From Streptosporangium brasiliense (GTDB lineage: Bacteria; Actinomycetota; Actinomycetes; Streptosporangiales; Streptosporangiaceae), in the NCBI RefSeq assembly GCF_030811595.1, contig NZ_JAUSRB010000002.1, positions 4,278,001 through 4,342,000 of the forward strand: 64,000 bases of DNA. Direction: 5' to 3'. Position 1 is the first letter of the stretch. Every line of letters starts with the position of its first letter. Positions 32,496 through 41,623 of this stretch are shown here, in pieces. The notes beneath the pieces were generated by a model. It was not told the DNA's origin. It did no database searches and worked only from the letters and a program-made list of their open reading frames with translations. Position numbers and translations under genes: made by a program.

Positions 32496-34382
32496 ATGGT
32501 CACCCCCGTGAGCGGTCCCGAAGTGAGCGACGCGTTGCGAGTGCTGCACCGCGTCTTCGGCTACGACTCGTTCCGGGAAGGCCAGCAAGAGATCATCGAC
32601 CATGTCGTCGACGGCGGCGACGCGCTGGTGCTGATGCCCACCGGCGGCGGCAAGTCGCTGTGCTACCAGATCCCCGCCCTCGTGCGAGAGGGCGTCGGCG
32701 TGGTCGTCTCCCCGCTCATCGCACTCATGCAGGACCAGGTCGACGCCCTGACGGCGCTCGGTGTGCGGGCCGGGTTCCTCAACTCCACACAGGACTCCGA
32801 GGAGCGCCGGGAGGTCGAGTCCGCCTTCCTCGACGGCGAGCTCGACCTGCTCTATCTGGCTCCGGAGCGGCTGCGGCTCGACTCGACGCTGCGGCTGCTC
32901 GACCGCGGCACGATCTCCCTGTTCGCCATCGACGAGGCGCACTGCGTGGCCCAGTGGGGACACGACTTCCGCCCCGACTACCTCGCCCTGTCCACGCTGC
33001 ACGAGCGCTGGCCCGCCGTGCCCCGCATCGCGCTGACCGCGACCGCCACCGAGGCCACCCACGCCGAGATCGCCTCCCGTCTGAACCTGGAGAAGGCCCG
33101 GCACTTCGTGTCGAGCTTCGACCGCCCGAACATCCAATACCGCATCGCGCCGAAGAACGAGCCCCGGCGCCAGCTGCTCACTCTGCTGCGCACCGAGCAC
33201 TCCGGAGACGCGGGCATCGTCTACTGCCTGTCGCGCTCCTCGGTGGAGAAGACCGCCGAGTTCCTGGTGGGCAACGGCATCCAGGCGCTGCCGTACCACG
33301 CGGGGCTCGACGCGCGCACCCGGGCCGCCAACCAGGCGCGCTTCCTGCGCGAGGACGGCCTCGTCATGGTCGCCACCATCGCCTTCGGGATGGGCATCGA
33401 CAAGCCCGACGTGCGCTTCGTCGCCCATCTCGACCTGCCCAAGTCCGTCGAGGGCTACTATCAGGAGACCGGCCGGGCCGGGCGCGACGGCCTGCCCTCC
33501 GTCGCCTGGCTGGCCTACGGGCTCCAGGACGTCGTGCAGCAGCGCAAGATGATCGACACCTCCGAGGGCGACGACGCCCACCGGCGCCGCCTGGGCACCC
33601 ACCTCGACGCCATGCTGGCCCTCTGCGAGACGGTCGAGTGCCGCCGCGTGCGGCTGCTGGACTACTTCGGCCAGCAGAGCACCGCCTGCGGAAACTGCGA
33701 CACGTGCCTGACGCCGCCGCAGTCGTGGGACGGCACGATAGCCGCCCAGAAGCTCCTGTCGACGGTGCTCAGGCTCCAGCGCGAGCGGCGCCAGAAGTTC
33801 GGCGCCGGCCAGATCATCGACATCCTGCTCGGCAGGGAGACGGCCAAGGTCACCCAGTTCGACCACCACTCCCTGACGGTGTTCGGCGTCGGCACGGAGC
33901 TGAGCGAGGCCGAGTGGCGCGGTGTGGTCCGCCAGCTTCTGGCCCAGGGCCTGCTGGCCGTCGAGGGCGACTACGGCACGCTGCTGCTCACCGACGCGAG
34001 CGCCGAGGTGCTGGGCCGCCGGCGCCAGGTCCTGCTGCGGCGCGAGCCCGAGCGGGCGGCGCGGGCCAGGCCGGAGGCGGCGGCCCGGGGCGGCGGGTCC
34101 CGTCGCGCCGCCCCCGCGGAGCTGCCCGAGGAGGCGGTGCCGGTCTTCGAGCGGCTCCGCGCCTGGCGCGCGGCCACCGCCAAGGAGCAGGGCGTGCCCG
34201 CCTACGTGATCTTCCACGACGCGACCCTGCGCGAGATCGCGACCGAGCCTCCGTCGTCTCTGGCCGAGCTGGGCCAGGTGAGCGGTGTGGGCGAGAACAA
34301 GCTGGCGAAGTACGGCCGGCAGATCCTGGACGCCCTCGCGGAGGCCGCCCCCGGCGACGACCCGGTTCTCACGCTCCAGTGA
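32496..34382 (+). CDS. recQ: ATP-dependent DNA helicase RecQ
   Basis: A 628-residue RecQ 3'-5' helicase for recombination and replication-fork repair. I use the ATG at 32496 (MVTPVSGPEV); the frame extends 38 codons upstream without a family match. Domains in order: motif 0 (FGYDSFREGQQEII), Walker A PTGGGKS near 50, DEAH-type IDEAHCVAQWGHDFRPDY, helicase C with FGMGIDKPDVRFV and the arginine finger region QETGRAGRDG, then zinc-binding Cys residues (CRRVRLLDYFGQ, CGNCDTCL), RQC winged helix and a C-terminal HRDC domain (ELGQVSGVGENKLAKYG). It is full length and stands alone between the peptide operon and the GH13 gene. Confidence 0.95.
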   Translation: MVTPVSGPEVSDALRVLHRVFGYDSFREGQQEIIDHVVDGGDALVLMPTGGGKSLCYQIPALVREGVGVVVSPLIALMQDQVDALTALGVRAGFLNSTQDSEERREVESAFLDGELDLLYLAPERLRLDSTLRLLDRGTISLFAIDEAHCVAQWGHDFRPDYLALSTLHERWPAVPRIALTATATEATHAEIASRLNLEKARHFVSSFDRPNIQYRIAPKNEPRRQLLTLLRTEHSGDAGIVYCLSRSSVEKTAEFLVGNGIQALPYHAGLDARTRAANQARFLREDGLVMVATIAFGMGIDKPDVRFVAHLDLPKSVEGYYQETGRAGRDGLPSVAWLAYGLQDVVQQRKMIDTSEGDDAHRRRLGTHLDAMLALCETVECRRVRLLDYFGQQSTACGNCDTCLTPPQSWDGTIAAQKLLSTVLRLQRERRQKFGAGQIIDILLGRETAKVTQFDHHSLTVFGVGTELSEAEWRGVVRQLLAQGLLAVEGDYGTLLLTDASAEVLGRRRQVLLRREPERAARARPEAAARGGGSRRAAPAELPEEAVPVFERLRAWRAATAKEQGVPAYVIFHDATLREIATEPPSSLAELGQVSGVGENKLAKYGRQILDALAEAAPGDDPVLTLQ

Positions 34383-34473
34383 CATCCCCCGGCCGGTCCC
34401 CGTACGGCGGCGGGATCGCCACCGTGACGGGGACCGGCCGGCGGTGCCTCGCGCGGCCCCCCGACCGGCGCGT

Positions 34474-36111
34474 TCAGGGGCTGGTGCGTGACCACCAGGC
34501 GGCCGTGTCGGGCTCCAGGACCGCCTGGAGCCCGTTGGAGCGCATGTCGCTGCTGGCCAGCAGCAGCGTGCCGGGCGACTCCAGGACGACGGGGTCGGCG
34601 CCCAGGTTGACCGTGCACAGCAGCCCGGGCTCGCGGGTGAAGAAGAGCGTCTCCGGCGGCGAGTCCAGCCACCGCATCGTCCCCCTGCCCAGGGCGGGGT
34701 GGGTACGGCGCAGGCGCACGGCGTTGCGGTAGAGGTTGAGGAAGGACCGGGGGTCGCCGAGCTGCGGGATCACCGCCTGCCTGCCCCAGTCGCGGGGGAT
34801 CGGCAGCCAGCTCGGGTCGGCTCCCGGCGGGGAGAAGCCGAACGACGACTCGCCACCCGCCCACGGGATCGGCACCCGGCTGCCGTCACGGCCCCGGTCC
34901 GCGCCGGCCGTACGGAAGAAGATCGGGTCCTGCAGCACCTCGTCGGGGAGGTCGAGGACCTCCGGCAGGCCGAGCTCCTCCCCCTGGTAGATGTAGACCG
35001 AGCCGGGCAGCGCCAGGGTGAGCAGCGCGGCCGCGCGGGCCCGCCGCGTGCCGCGCCGTCCTCCGCCGTAGCGGGTCACGTGGCGGACCTGGTCGTGGTT
35101 GGACAGCACCCACGTGGTGGGCGCGCCGACCAGGTCGGTGGCCGCGATCGAGGCGTCGACCACCTGGCGGAGCGGGCCGGCGCCCCATTCGGCGGCGAGA
35201 TAGTTGAAGTTGAACGCCTGGTGGAGCTCGTCGGGCCGGACGTAGTTGGCCAGCCGGGCCGGTGACGGCGGCCACACCTCCGCCACCCCGATGCGCTCGC
35301 CCGGGTAGGAGTCCAGCAGCCGCCGCCAGGAACGCAGGATCTCGTGCACGCCGTCCTGGTCGAAGAAGGGCAGCGGGGCGCGGCCGAGCAGCTTGAGCTG
35401 GCCGGTGAACCCGGCGTCGGGGAGCCCCTCGGCCTTGACCATGCCGTGGGCCACGTCGACGCGGAACCCGTCCACGCCGATGTCCAGCCAGAACCGCATC
35501 ACGTCCTCGAACTCGGCGCGGACCTCGGGGTTCTCCCAGTTGAGGTCGGGCTGCTCGGGGGCGAAGAGATGCAGGTACCACATGCCGTCGGGCAGCCGGG
35601 TCCACGCGGGCCCGCCGAAACTCGACTCCCAGTCGTTGGGGGGCTGGGCCCCGTCCTCCCCGCGGCCCGGCCGGAAGACGTAGCGCTCCCGGGCCCCGGG
35701 CTCGTCGCGCAGCGCCTGCGCGAACCAGGGGTGCTCCGAGGAGGTGTGGTTGGGCACGATGTCGATGAGCACGCGCATGCCCAGGCCGTGCGCCTCGGCG
35801 ACGAGGGCGCGGGCGTCGTCGAGAGTGCCGAGCCGGGGGTCGACGGCGCGGTAGCTCGACACGTCGTACCCGCCGTCGTGCAGCGGGGACGGGTAGAAGG
35901 GGGTGAGCCAGACGGCGTCCACGCCGAGGTCGGCGAGATAGCGCAGGCGGCTGCGCACGCCCAGCAGGTCGCCCATGCCGTCGCCGTTCCCGTCGGCGAA
36001 ACTGCGCACGTAGATCTCGTAGATCACGGCATCGCGCCACCATTCGGAGGGCGGGGGCGCGGACGGGGCCGGCGACGGGACGGCACAGGGGGCGACGGAC
36101 CGTTGCGTCAC
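34474..36111 (-). CDS. GH13 alpha-glucosidase / oligo-alpha-glucosidase
   Basis: A 545-residue cytoplasmic glycoside hydrolase family 13 enzyme. The GTG start follows AGGAG by 5 nt. Conserved regions: DVVYEIYVRSFADGNGDG-like start (VIYEIYVRSF), LGVDAVWLTPFYPSP, region I DIVPNHTSSEHPWF, region II GFRVDVAHGM with the nucleophile Asp, region III acid VAEVW, and region IV SNHDQVRH. The HPWF and ELGLPEVLDLP blocks are usual for alpha-glucosidase/trehalose-synthase-like enzymes that act on maltose or short alpha-glucans. No maltose transporter is next to it. A 14-bp perfect palindrome (36209-36222) 98 bp upstream is a likely regulator site. Confidence 0.92.
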   Translation of the reverse strand: MTQRSVAPCAVPSPAPSAPPPSEWWRDAVIYEIYVRSFADGNGDGMGDLLGVRSRLRYLADLGVDAVWLTPFYPSPLHDGGYDVSSYRAVDPRLGTLDDARALVAEAHGLGMRVLIDIVPNHTSSEHPWFAQALRDEPGARERYVFRPGRGEDGAQPPNDWESSFGGPAWTRLPDGMWYLHLFAPEQPDLNWENPEVRAEFEDVMRFWLDIGVDGFRVDVAHGMVKAEGLPDAGFTGQLKLLGRAPLPFFDQDGVHEILRSWRRLLDSYPGERIGVAEVWPPSPARLANYVRPDELHQAFNFNYLAAEWGAGPLRQVVDASIAATDLVGAPTTWVLSNHDQVRHVTRYGGGRRGTRRARAAALLTLALPGSVYIYQGEELGLPEVLDLPDEVLQDPIFFRTAGADRGRDGSRVPIPWAGGESSFGFSPPGADPSWLPIPRDWGRQAVIPQLGDPRSFLNLYRNAVRLRRTHPALGRGTMRWLDSPPETLFFTREPGLLCTVNLGADPVVLESPGTLLLASSDMRSNGLQAVLEPDTAAWWSRTSP

Positions 36112-36574
36112 TTGTGCTCCTTGCAGGTGGGGACGTCAAGCCTGGCTGTGCGGGGCCTACGGTCGGCCGTGCCCGCCGCCGTGGAGGATCACGGTGATCT
36201 CCGCGGTTACATGCATGCATGTTATGCATTCACGTTACGTAGACGTCAAGAGGGTGTAATCGCCGATTCACGGCGGCCCCCGGGCGCCGCACGGCCGCCC
36301 GCCCCGTGGAGCCGCGCCGGAGCCCGCGCGGGTCCCTCCTCGGGACCGCCCGTGACAGGGCTCCCTCCGTGCCCGGACCGCCCGGACCGACCCTCTCCCG
36401 GCCCGGACCCCTCTCCCGGCCCCGCGCGGCTCTCCACGCCGGGCCGGGGACGGGTCCGCACCCGTGTTCACTCAAGTCACAGGCGTGACTACCCGTTTCA
36501 CGAACAAGCTGCCGACATTCTGGAATGATCGCGTCCATATCCTGTCGGACATCGAGACTGACGGACAGTGACTG
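36112..36574. other. Divergent intergenic region, GH13 and DUF2637-like gene
   Basis: This gap holds the operator-like palindrome at 36209-36222, a GC-rich low-complexity tract at 36300-36450 with repeats of CTCTCCCGGCCC type, and a less GC-rich stretch before 36574 that should contain the promoter of the membrane protein. I see no gene. Confidence 0.5.
36209..36222. promoter_or_regulatory. 14-bp perfect palindrome upstream of GH13 gene
   Basis: ACATGCATGCATGT is self-complementary and is followed by a further TTATGCAT element. It lies 98 bp upstream of the GH13 start in the promoter region. A LacI- or GntR-type sugar regulator is a reasonable guess; no such gene is adjacent. Confidence 0.55.
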
Positions 36575-37819
36575 ATGCCCCCCATCGATCAAATCACCGC
36601 CTTCACGTCGGACCATCCGGTCGGAACGGTCATCATCTGCGTGGTCGCGCTGGCCCTGCTCGGCCTGGCCTACTTCGCCCTCCGTGCCGCCTACCGTGCG
36701 GGCAACCGGTTCTTCCACCGTTACGTCGCCCCCCGCCCGGCCGAGGACATCCTCACCATCGTCGCCGCGTGCATCGCCACGGGCGTGTCCGCCCAGGGCA
36801 TGTGGCGCTTCTCCGGTGACGTGCTCGGCTTCGACGGCCCCCTGCGGCTGCTGCTCTTCGCGTTCATCGAGGTCGCGGTGATCACCAGTGCCGTGCGGGC
36901 CCGCCGCAACATGCGGGAGAACTACTCCGCGGGCATCGACGGCGTCGCGGTGTGGACCCTCACCGGGCTGTCGGCGGTGCTGTCGAGCATGGACGCCCGC
37001 AGCCTCGCCGAGGCCGTCTTCCGGCTGGCCGCCCCGCTGGTGGCCGCGTGGCTGTGGGAGCGCGGCATGGCGATCGAACGGCACCGCATCACCGGACGGG
37101 CCCGCATCAACTGGCGGATCACCCCCGAGCGCATGCTCGTCCGTGTCGGGCTGGCCGAGGCCAGCGACCGGACCGCGAGCGAGGTGGACGCCCACCGGAG
37201 GTTGACCCGGGTCGCGCTGGCGGCCAAGCGCGCCCGCGCGCTCCGCGAGGCCGGGGCCTCCGACCGCAAGATGCGCGCGGCGCTCGTCAAGCTGGACCGG
37301 GCGATGGACCAGGCGGTGGAGCACACCGGCCTGGCGGTCGACACGGCCCGCCAGGAGGCGCTGCTGTCCCAGATCGGCGCGCTCTACAACACCTCCGCCC
37401 TGATCGACCTGAGCCCGCCCGTCCCGTGGGCCCCCGAGCCCGAGGAGCCGCAGGCGCTGCCCGCAGCCCGGCCCTCGGCCTACGACGACGACGAGGACGA
37501 CGAGGCCGAGGTGGTGGAGACCGCCCTGCCGGTCGTCGACACCGCGCAGCGCGCGGCCCTGATGCGGGCGGCGCGGGAATACTGGGACCAGCAGATCGAG
37601 CGGAAGTTCGTCCCCCGCGCGGCCGACATCGCCCACGAGACCGGCATCACGCTGGCGACCGCCCGCGAATACCGGGCGCTGTGGAAGCTGGAGCCACGGG
37701 CACACGCCCTGATCGAGGCCGCCTACAACGAGCACGGGATCGTCGACACCGGCACCTTCCCGGCCATCGAGACGCAGGAGCGGATCCTGACGGTGAACGG
37801 CTCGGCGCCCGCCTCCTGA
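36575..37819 (+). CDS. DUF2637-like membrane protein with C-terminal HTH-like region
   Basis: A 414-residue protein. Residues 15-165 contain about four hydrophobic helices (TVIICVVALALLGLAYFALRAAY, LTIVAACIATGVSAQGMW, LLLFAFIEVAVITSAV, and one near LTGLSAVLSSM), similar to DUF2637/SpdB-like proteins that often occur in actinomycete mobile elements. A charged coiled region follows (about 190-250), then an acidic low-complexity stretch (DDDEDDEAE). Near the C-terminus FVPRAADIAHETGITLATAREYRALW looks like a helix-turn-helix. No replication or transfer genes flank it, so a mobile-element origin is only a hint. A hairpin at 37836 may end its transcript. Confidence 0.65.
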   Translation: MPPIDQITAFTSDHPVGTVIICVVALALLGLAYFALRAAYRAGNRFFHRYVAPRPAEDILTIVAACIATGVSAQGMWRFSGDVLGFDGPLRLLLFAFIEVAVITSAVRARRNMRENYSAGIDGVAVWTLTGLSAVLSSMDARSLAEAVFRLAAPLVAAWLWERGMAIERHRITGRARINWRITPERMLVRVGLAEASDRTASEVDAHRRLTRVALAAKRARALREAGASDRKMRAALVKLDRAMDQAVEHTGLAVDTARQEALLSQIGALYNTSALIDLSPPVPWAPEPEEPQALPAARPSAYDDDEDDEAEVVETALPVVDTAQRAALMRAAREYWDQQIERKFVPRAADIAHETGITLATAREYRALWKLEPRAHALIEAAYNEHGIVDTGTFPAIETQERILTVNGSAPAS

Positions 37820-37835
37820 AGCCGGCCGGCCGTGG

Positions 37836-37859
37836 CCGCCGGCGGCCCTCCGCCGGCGG
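37836..37859 (+). terminator. GC hairpin after the DUF2637-like gene
   Basis: CCGCCGGCGG-CCCT-CCGCCGGCGG forms a 10-bp stem with a 4-nt loop 17 bp after the stop codon. It has no U-tract, as is common for high-GC actinomycete terminators. More GC palindromes follow up to about 37920. Confidence 0.5.
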
Positions 37860-38011
37860 GGCCGGCGACGGCGGGAGGCCCGCCGGTCCCGGGCGCGCCG
37901 GCGGCGCGCGGGGCCGGCACCGACGGGATCGTCCGGACGACGCGCATTCCGAATTGCCGTCGTCGACAATGTGTTCAGGGGCCGTGAACGGCGAGAAGGC
38001 CCGGAGGAGGC

Positions 38012-38839
38012 GTGGTGGTCTGGCTGCGGCGGCTTATCCAGGACATGAAAGTCCGGCAGAACGTCGATGCCCATGTCGTGACCATCGTGGTGTTCGCCTT
38101 CGCCGTCGTCTCGATCTTCGGAGACGTGGTCCCCGACCAACTGAAATGGGCCGCGCTCCTTTCCGGAGTGGGAATTCTGGTCTACCGGCTCACATTGCCG
38201 GAAGAGCGCTCGGAGATCTCCACGAGCATTCTGGGGGACCGGTCGGCGTTCGACTCCGTGCCGTTGTCGTCGGCCCTGGCCAATGCGCGTGATGTGCGGG
38301 TGTTCGCGCCGTCGGCGGTGAATCTGCTCTCCGCGCACACGTGCGAGGTCCTGCGTAAGTCCGTGCTCGCCCGTACGGGCGGGTCGGTCCGCGTCGTGAT
38401 TCTCGACCCGGCGGAGAAGGCCGCGGTGCGGATGGCCTCCAGGCAGCTGGACGACTCCGTCGAATTCCCGATCCAGAAACTGCCCGCGGCGCTCGAGAGC
38501 GCGGTCGAACGGCTGGATCTGATGAGCGGCTGGGAGATCGAAGGACAGTTCCGCTACCGGCTCCTGCCCTACAGCCCCGGATTCAGTATCGTGCTCATCG
38601 ACCCGGACAGCTCGAAGGGCCGGGCGATCGTCGAGATCCACGGTTTTCACAATCCGTCGACTTCGTCGCGGATGCATCTGGAGCTCAGCCGCGCGCAGAA
38701 CGAGCGCTGGTATTCCTACTGGGTCCGGCAGTTCGACTACATCTGGCGGGAGGCGGCGCAGCCGGAGGTCACTCCTGCGGGAGCAGACGCCGGGCCTGCT
38801 CCCGCAGATGCTCGGGAAGGGCGGGATCGGTCGCCCTGA
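38012..38839 (+). CDS. Two-TM protein with cytoplasmic sensor/effector-like domain
   Basis: A 275-residue protein I cannot assign. GGAGGAGG lies just before the GTG start. Two close transmembrane segments (VVTIVVFAFAVVSIFG and WAALLSGVGILVYRLTL) are followed by about 200 cytoplasmic residues. That region has the rhythm of a phospholipase-D-like or DUF5919-like sensor fold: DVRVFAPSAVNLL, SVRVVILDPAEKAA, a FSIVLIDPD strand and IVEIHGFHNPS, but no HKD catalytic motif. It is convergent with the STAND NTPase gene, and the two overlap by 71 nt. It might be a membrane partner of the SIR2-STAND system, or an unrelated neighbour. Confidence 0.55.
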   Translation: MVVWLRRLIQDMKVRQNVDAHVVTIVVFAFAVVSIFGDVVPDQLKWAALLSGVGILVYRLTLPEERSEISTSILGDRSAFDSVPLSSALANARDVRVFAPSAVNLLSAHTCEVLRKSVLARTGGSVRVVILDPAEKAAVRMASRQLDDSVEFPIQKLPAALESAVERLDLMSGWEIEGQFRYRLLPYSPGFSIVLIDPDSSKGRAIVEIHGFHNPSTSSRMHLELSRAQNERWYSYWVRQFDYIWREAAQPEVTPAGADAGPAPADAREGRDRSP

Positions 38840-40745
38840 TCGCCTGGGCGGCCAGGTCCGCGCCCGCCACGGCGTTGCCGAGGATGACGCGGATGCGGGC
38901 GGCGCGCAGCAGCACGGGGCCGTTGCTCCCGGCGTTGGCGATCGCGTCGGCCGCCTCCTGCTCCGCGGCGTCGAAACGGCCGGCCAGCGCCAGCGCCAGC
39001 GCGCGGGCCGCCAGGGTCGCGGGCCGCTGGTGCTGGCGGACCAGGTCGAGGTCGCGGAGCGCGGCCTCGGGCTGGTCCAGGTCGGCGAGGATCGCCCCGC
39101 GCAGGGCGAGGGCGTCCAGCAGGGCGTCGCCCGCCACGGCCAGCGCGCCGTTCAGGACGATCAGGGCCGAGCGCGGCTGCCCGACGTGCCACAGCGCCTG
39201 GGCGAGGGCGGTCTGCGCGGACATGTCGCCCGGTATCCTGGCGGCGGCCGCGGTCAGCGCGCTGACCGCGGTGGGATAGTCGCCCAGGCTCAGCGACAGG
39301 CGCCCCTTGGCGGCCAGGACCCGGCCCACGCCGTCGGCCCGCTGGAGCACGGCGAACATCTCCGCCGCCGCGTCGTAGCGCCGCCACGCGGTCTCCGGGT
39401 CCCCGGTCCCGACCGCGACGTCGCCGAAGATCGCCTCGGCTTCGGCGCGCACGCCCAGGTCGTCGAACTCCGCCGCGCGCACCGCGTCTTCGGTCAGCTC
39501 CCGCGCGTGGGTCCACTGGGCCCTGGAGAGAGCGGTCCGCGCCGCCTGGAGGAACGTCTCGGGGTCGGTGTGCCGGATGGCGGCGATGAGACGGTCGTGC
39601 TGCAGCTCGTACCAGCGGGCGCCCGCCCGGTATTCGGCCTTGAGCATGTGGCGGTCTTCCAGGGCCCTGACCACGGCGTTGGGCATGCCGGCGGTCTGGT
39701 CGAGCCCTTCGTAGGCGGTGCCCCGGGTGCCGTGCTCGGTGATGAAGGTGCGCCTGAGCCAGGCCCGGATGCTGCCCTCGGGCACGTTGAGCTCCTCGGC
39801 GACCTCCCTCAGCATCCGCCGGCAGAAACCGGCCAGGAAGCGGTCGACGGTGGCGTGCAGCCGTACGTGGTCGACGGTGATCTCGTGGACGTCGGGCGGC
39901 AGCGACTCCCACAGCGCGGCGCAGACCACCTGGAGCTGCACCGGCTCGACGCCGCTGACCCTCAGCACGGTCTTCTCGCCCTGGTCGCTGTATATCGTCA
40001 CGGTCTGCAGGTCGTCGACCAGCATCTCCGCGGCGTTCTCGCCGAACCTGCGCTCGGTGCCCTCCAGCGGCCGGCGGGTGGCCTCCAGCGCGGCCTCCCG
40101 CCGGAAGGGCAGCAGGTGGAACCAGGAGCGGGAGCCCTGGCCCAGCACGCGTTCGAAGGGGACGATGGAGGCGAGATACTCCTGGCGCATCGACAGCAGC
40201 AGGCGCAGCCCGGCGTGGGCCTGGAGGGCGTCGGCGAGCTGGGCGACGAACTCCTCCAGGTCGGCCTCCCCGTAGGGGGCTCCGGTGAACATCTCCTCGG
40301 CCTGGTCGATGGCGATCAGCGTCGGGATGGGGTCGTCGTAGCGGTCGACGCGCGCCGGGTGCCGGTCGAGGAAGTCGCGGACGGTCAGCCCGGCGAGCTC
40401 GGCGGGCGGCGCGGCCGACCACGACGACAGCAGGCTCAGGGTGTAGACGCTGCGCACCGGCGTGGTGGTGACGAGGAGGGCGGGGTCCGGGGCGACCCGG
40501 CCCACCGGCAGGACGTCGACGCGGTCGGGGTCGAGGAGCGGCAGCACCCCCGCGTGCAGGAGGGAGGTCTTGCCGACGCCGGAGGCGCCGTAGAGGACGG
40601 TCAGCCTGTCGGCCTGCCAGAGGGTGGCGATCTCGCGTGATTCGCGCTCGCGGCCGAAGAACAGGCCCTCGTCCCGCCGCCGGAAGGCGCGCAGCCCCAC
40701 ATACGGCTGGCCCGTCTCGTTCTGCACGTGGCCGGTGGAGGTCAT
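38769..40745 (-). CDS. STAND NTPase with TPR-like C-terminal repeats
   Basis: A 658-residue signal-transduction ATPase. The ATG at 40745 overlaps the SIR2 stop (ATGA). Residues 13-34 (QPYVGLRAFRRRDEGLFFGR) are the usual entry to nSTAND1-type domains. Walker A is YGASGVGKTS at 52-61, and Walker B is TLIAIDQAEEMF. A winged-helix-like segment follows, then from about residue 400 a run of TPR-like helical repeats rich in Ala (WRRYDAAAEMFAVLQ, ALAQALWHVGQPRSALIVL, RALALALAGRFDAAEQEA). STAND proteins sense a trigger with the repeats and oligomerise to switch on an effector. The coupled SIR2 gene is the natural effector, as in SIR2-type Avs proteins (inference). Confidence 0.82.
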   Translation of the reverse strand: MTSTGHVQNETGQPYVGLRAFRRRDEGLFFGRERESREIATLWQADRLTVLYGASGVGKTSLLHAGVLPLLDPDRVDVLPVGRVAPDPALLVTTTPVRSVYTLSLLSSWSAAPPAELAGLTVRDFLDRHPARVDRYDDPIPTLIAIDQAEEMFTGAPYGEADLEEFVAQLADALQAHAGLRLLLSMRQEYLASIVPFERVLGQGSRSWFHLLPFRREAALEATRRPLEGTERRFGENAAEMLVDDLQTVTIYSDQGEKTVLRVSGVEPVQLQVVCAALWESLPPDVHEITVDHVRLHATVDRFLAGFCRRMLREVAEELNVPEGSIRAWLRRTFITEHGTRGTAYEGLDQTAGMPNAVVRALEDRHMLKAEYRAGARWYELQHDRLIAAIRHTDPETFLQAARTALSRAQWTHARELTEDAVRAAEFDDLGVRAEAEAIFGDVAVGTGDPETAWRRYDAAAEMFAVLQRADGVGRVLAAKGRLSLSLGDYPTAVSALTAAAARIPGDMSAQTALAQALWHVGQPRSALIVLNGALAVAGDALLDALALRGAILADLDQPEAALRDLDLVRQHQRPATLAARALALALAGRFDAAEQEAADAIANAGSNGPVLLRAARIRVILGNAVAGADLAAQAIRATDPALPEHLREQARRLLPQE

Positions 40746-41623
40746 GCGTCCGGTCCCAGCCGTCGCCGCAGCTCCTGGCAGAACTCGGCCGCGGTGCCCC
40801 AGAAGATCGAGATGCGCCATCCCGCGTCGAGGTATCGGACGAGATACTGTTTCGCCCGCTCCTCGGCCTCGGCTATCGGCGTGTTCAGCGGCGGCAGCAA
40901 CTGCACGCTCACGTGGCGCCGCAGGCGGACGGCCGGGATGGCGCGGAGCAGGCCGTGGAAGAGCACGCGGAAGGTCCAGTCCTGCAGGCTGTAGCCCACG
41001 AACAGCAGGGGGCGGGTGGTCATCGCGCGCAGCACGGGGATGGGGATCAGCGTCCGGTTGCCCGATGCCTGCGCCGCCGCCACGTTGGCCAGATACTCGA
41101 GATAGTCGTCCTCGATGAGGACCAGGGACGAGGATTCGGCCCAGCTCCCGTGCAGGTGGTAGACCAGCGGCTCGTCGACCGAGGGCTCCGGCAGCTCCGG
41201 GGTCTCCTGGGGGTTGCGGTCGGCCCAGGAGCACAGCGCCGTGTGAGCCGTCTTGCCCTCGCCCGCCAGCGCCTCCACCAGGAAGTTGTCGTAGTTGGTG
41301 GTGAGGAAGACGCGCAGGTTGAACTTGGCCAGGAGCGCGTGGGGCTCGCCGGCGTGGCCGAAGTCGGGCAGCCCGTGCGACTGGAGGTATTCGCAGATCT
41401 GCTCTTTGAGGTAGACCGGGTCGCCTTCCAGCACCGCCGCGTACTGCATCACGCGGGCGAGGTCGTGGTCATCAGGAAAAGGGTATTTATAGCTTTTTGC
41501 CCATTTTCTGCTGAGTTCGGAGCCGGTCGGGAGGGTGCCGTAACAGGCCCCCGCGCCGAGAAAGGGCGTGCAGTCTCCACTGCGGAGTTGGTCGATCAGT
41601 CGCCGCCAGTCCGCGTCGTCCAC
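40742..41623 (-). CDS. SIR2-domain protein, putative NADase effector
   Basis: A 293-residue SIR2-like (SIR2_2) protein. The NAD-binding Gly motif is FLGAGAC (21-27), followed by LTTNYDNFLVEAL with N110 and D112, and YHLHGS with H158, the residues expected for NAD hydrolysis. The later strand RPLLFVGYSLQDWTFR is also typical of defence-associated SIR2 proteins. The GTG start at 41623 lies inside the 3' arm of a 15-bp stem, so translation may be tightly held. The gene is coupled to the STAND NTPase downstream and sits 79 bp after the FxSxx peptide gene on the same strand. Known relatives deplete NAD+ during phage infection; the trigger here is unknown. Confidence 0.85.
   Translation of the reverse strand: MDDADWRRLIDQLRSGDCTPFLGAGACYGTLPTGSELSRKWAKSYKYPFPDDHDLARVMQYAAVLEGDPVYLKEQICEYLQSHGLPDFGHAGEPHALLAKFNLRVFLTTNYDNFLVEALAGEGKTAHTALCSWADRNPQETPELPEPSVDEPLVYHLHGSWAESSSLVLIEDDYLEYLANVAAAQASGNRTLIPIPVLRAMTTRPLLFVGYSLQDWTFRVLFHGLLRAIPAVRLRRHVSVQLLPPLNTPIAEAEERAKQYLVRYLDAGWRISIFWGTAAEFCQELRRRLGPDA

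Noticed and set aside
36230..38677. Long minus-strand ORF of 815 codons
   Set aside because: It is antisense to the DUF2637-like and TM-protein genes and has His/Arg/Gly-rich shadow composition.
38808..40640. Plus-strand ORF of 610 codons over the STAND gene
   Set aside because: It is the complement of a clear NTPase with intact Walker motifs; no motifs of its own.
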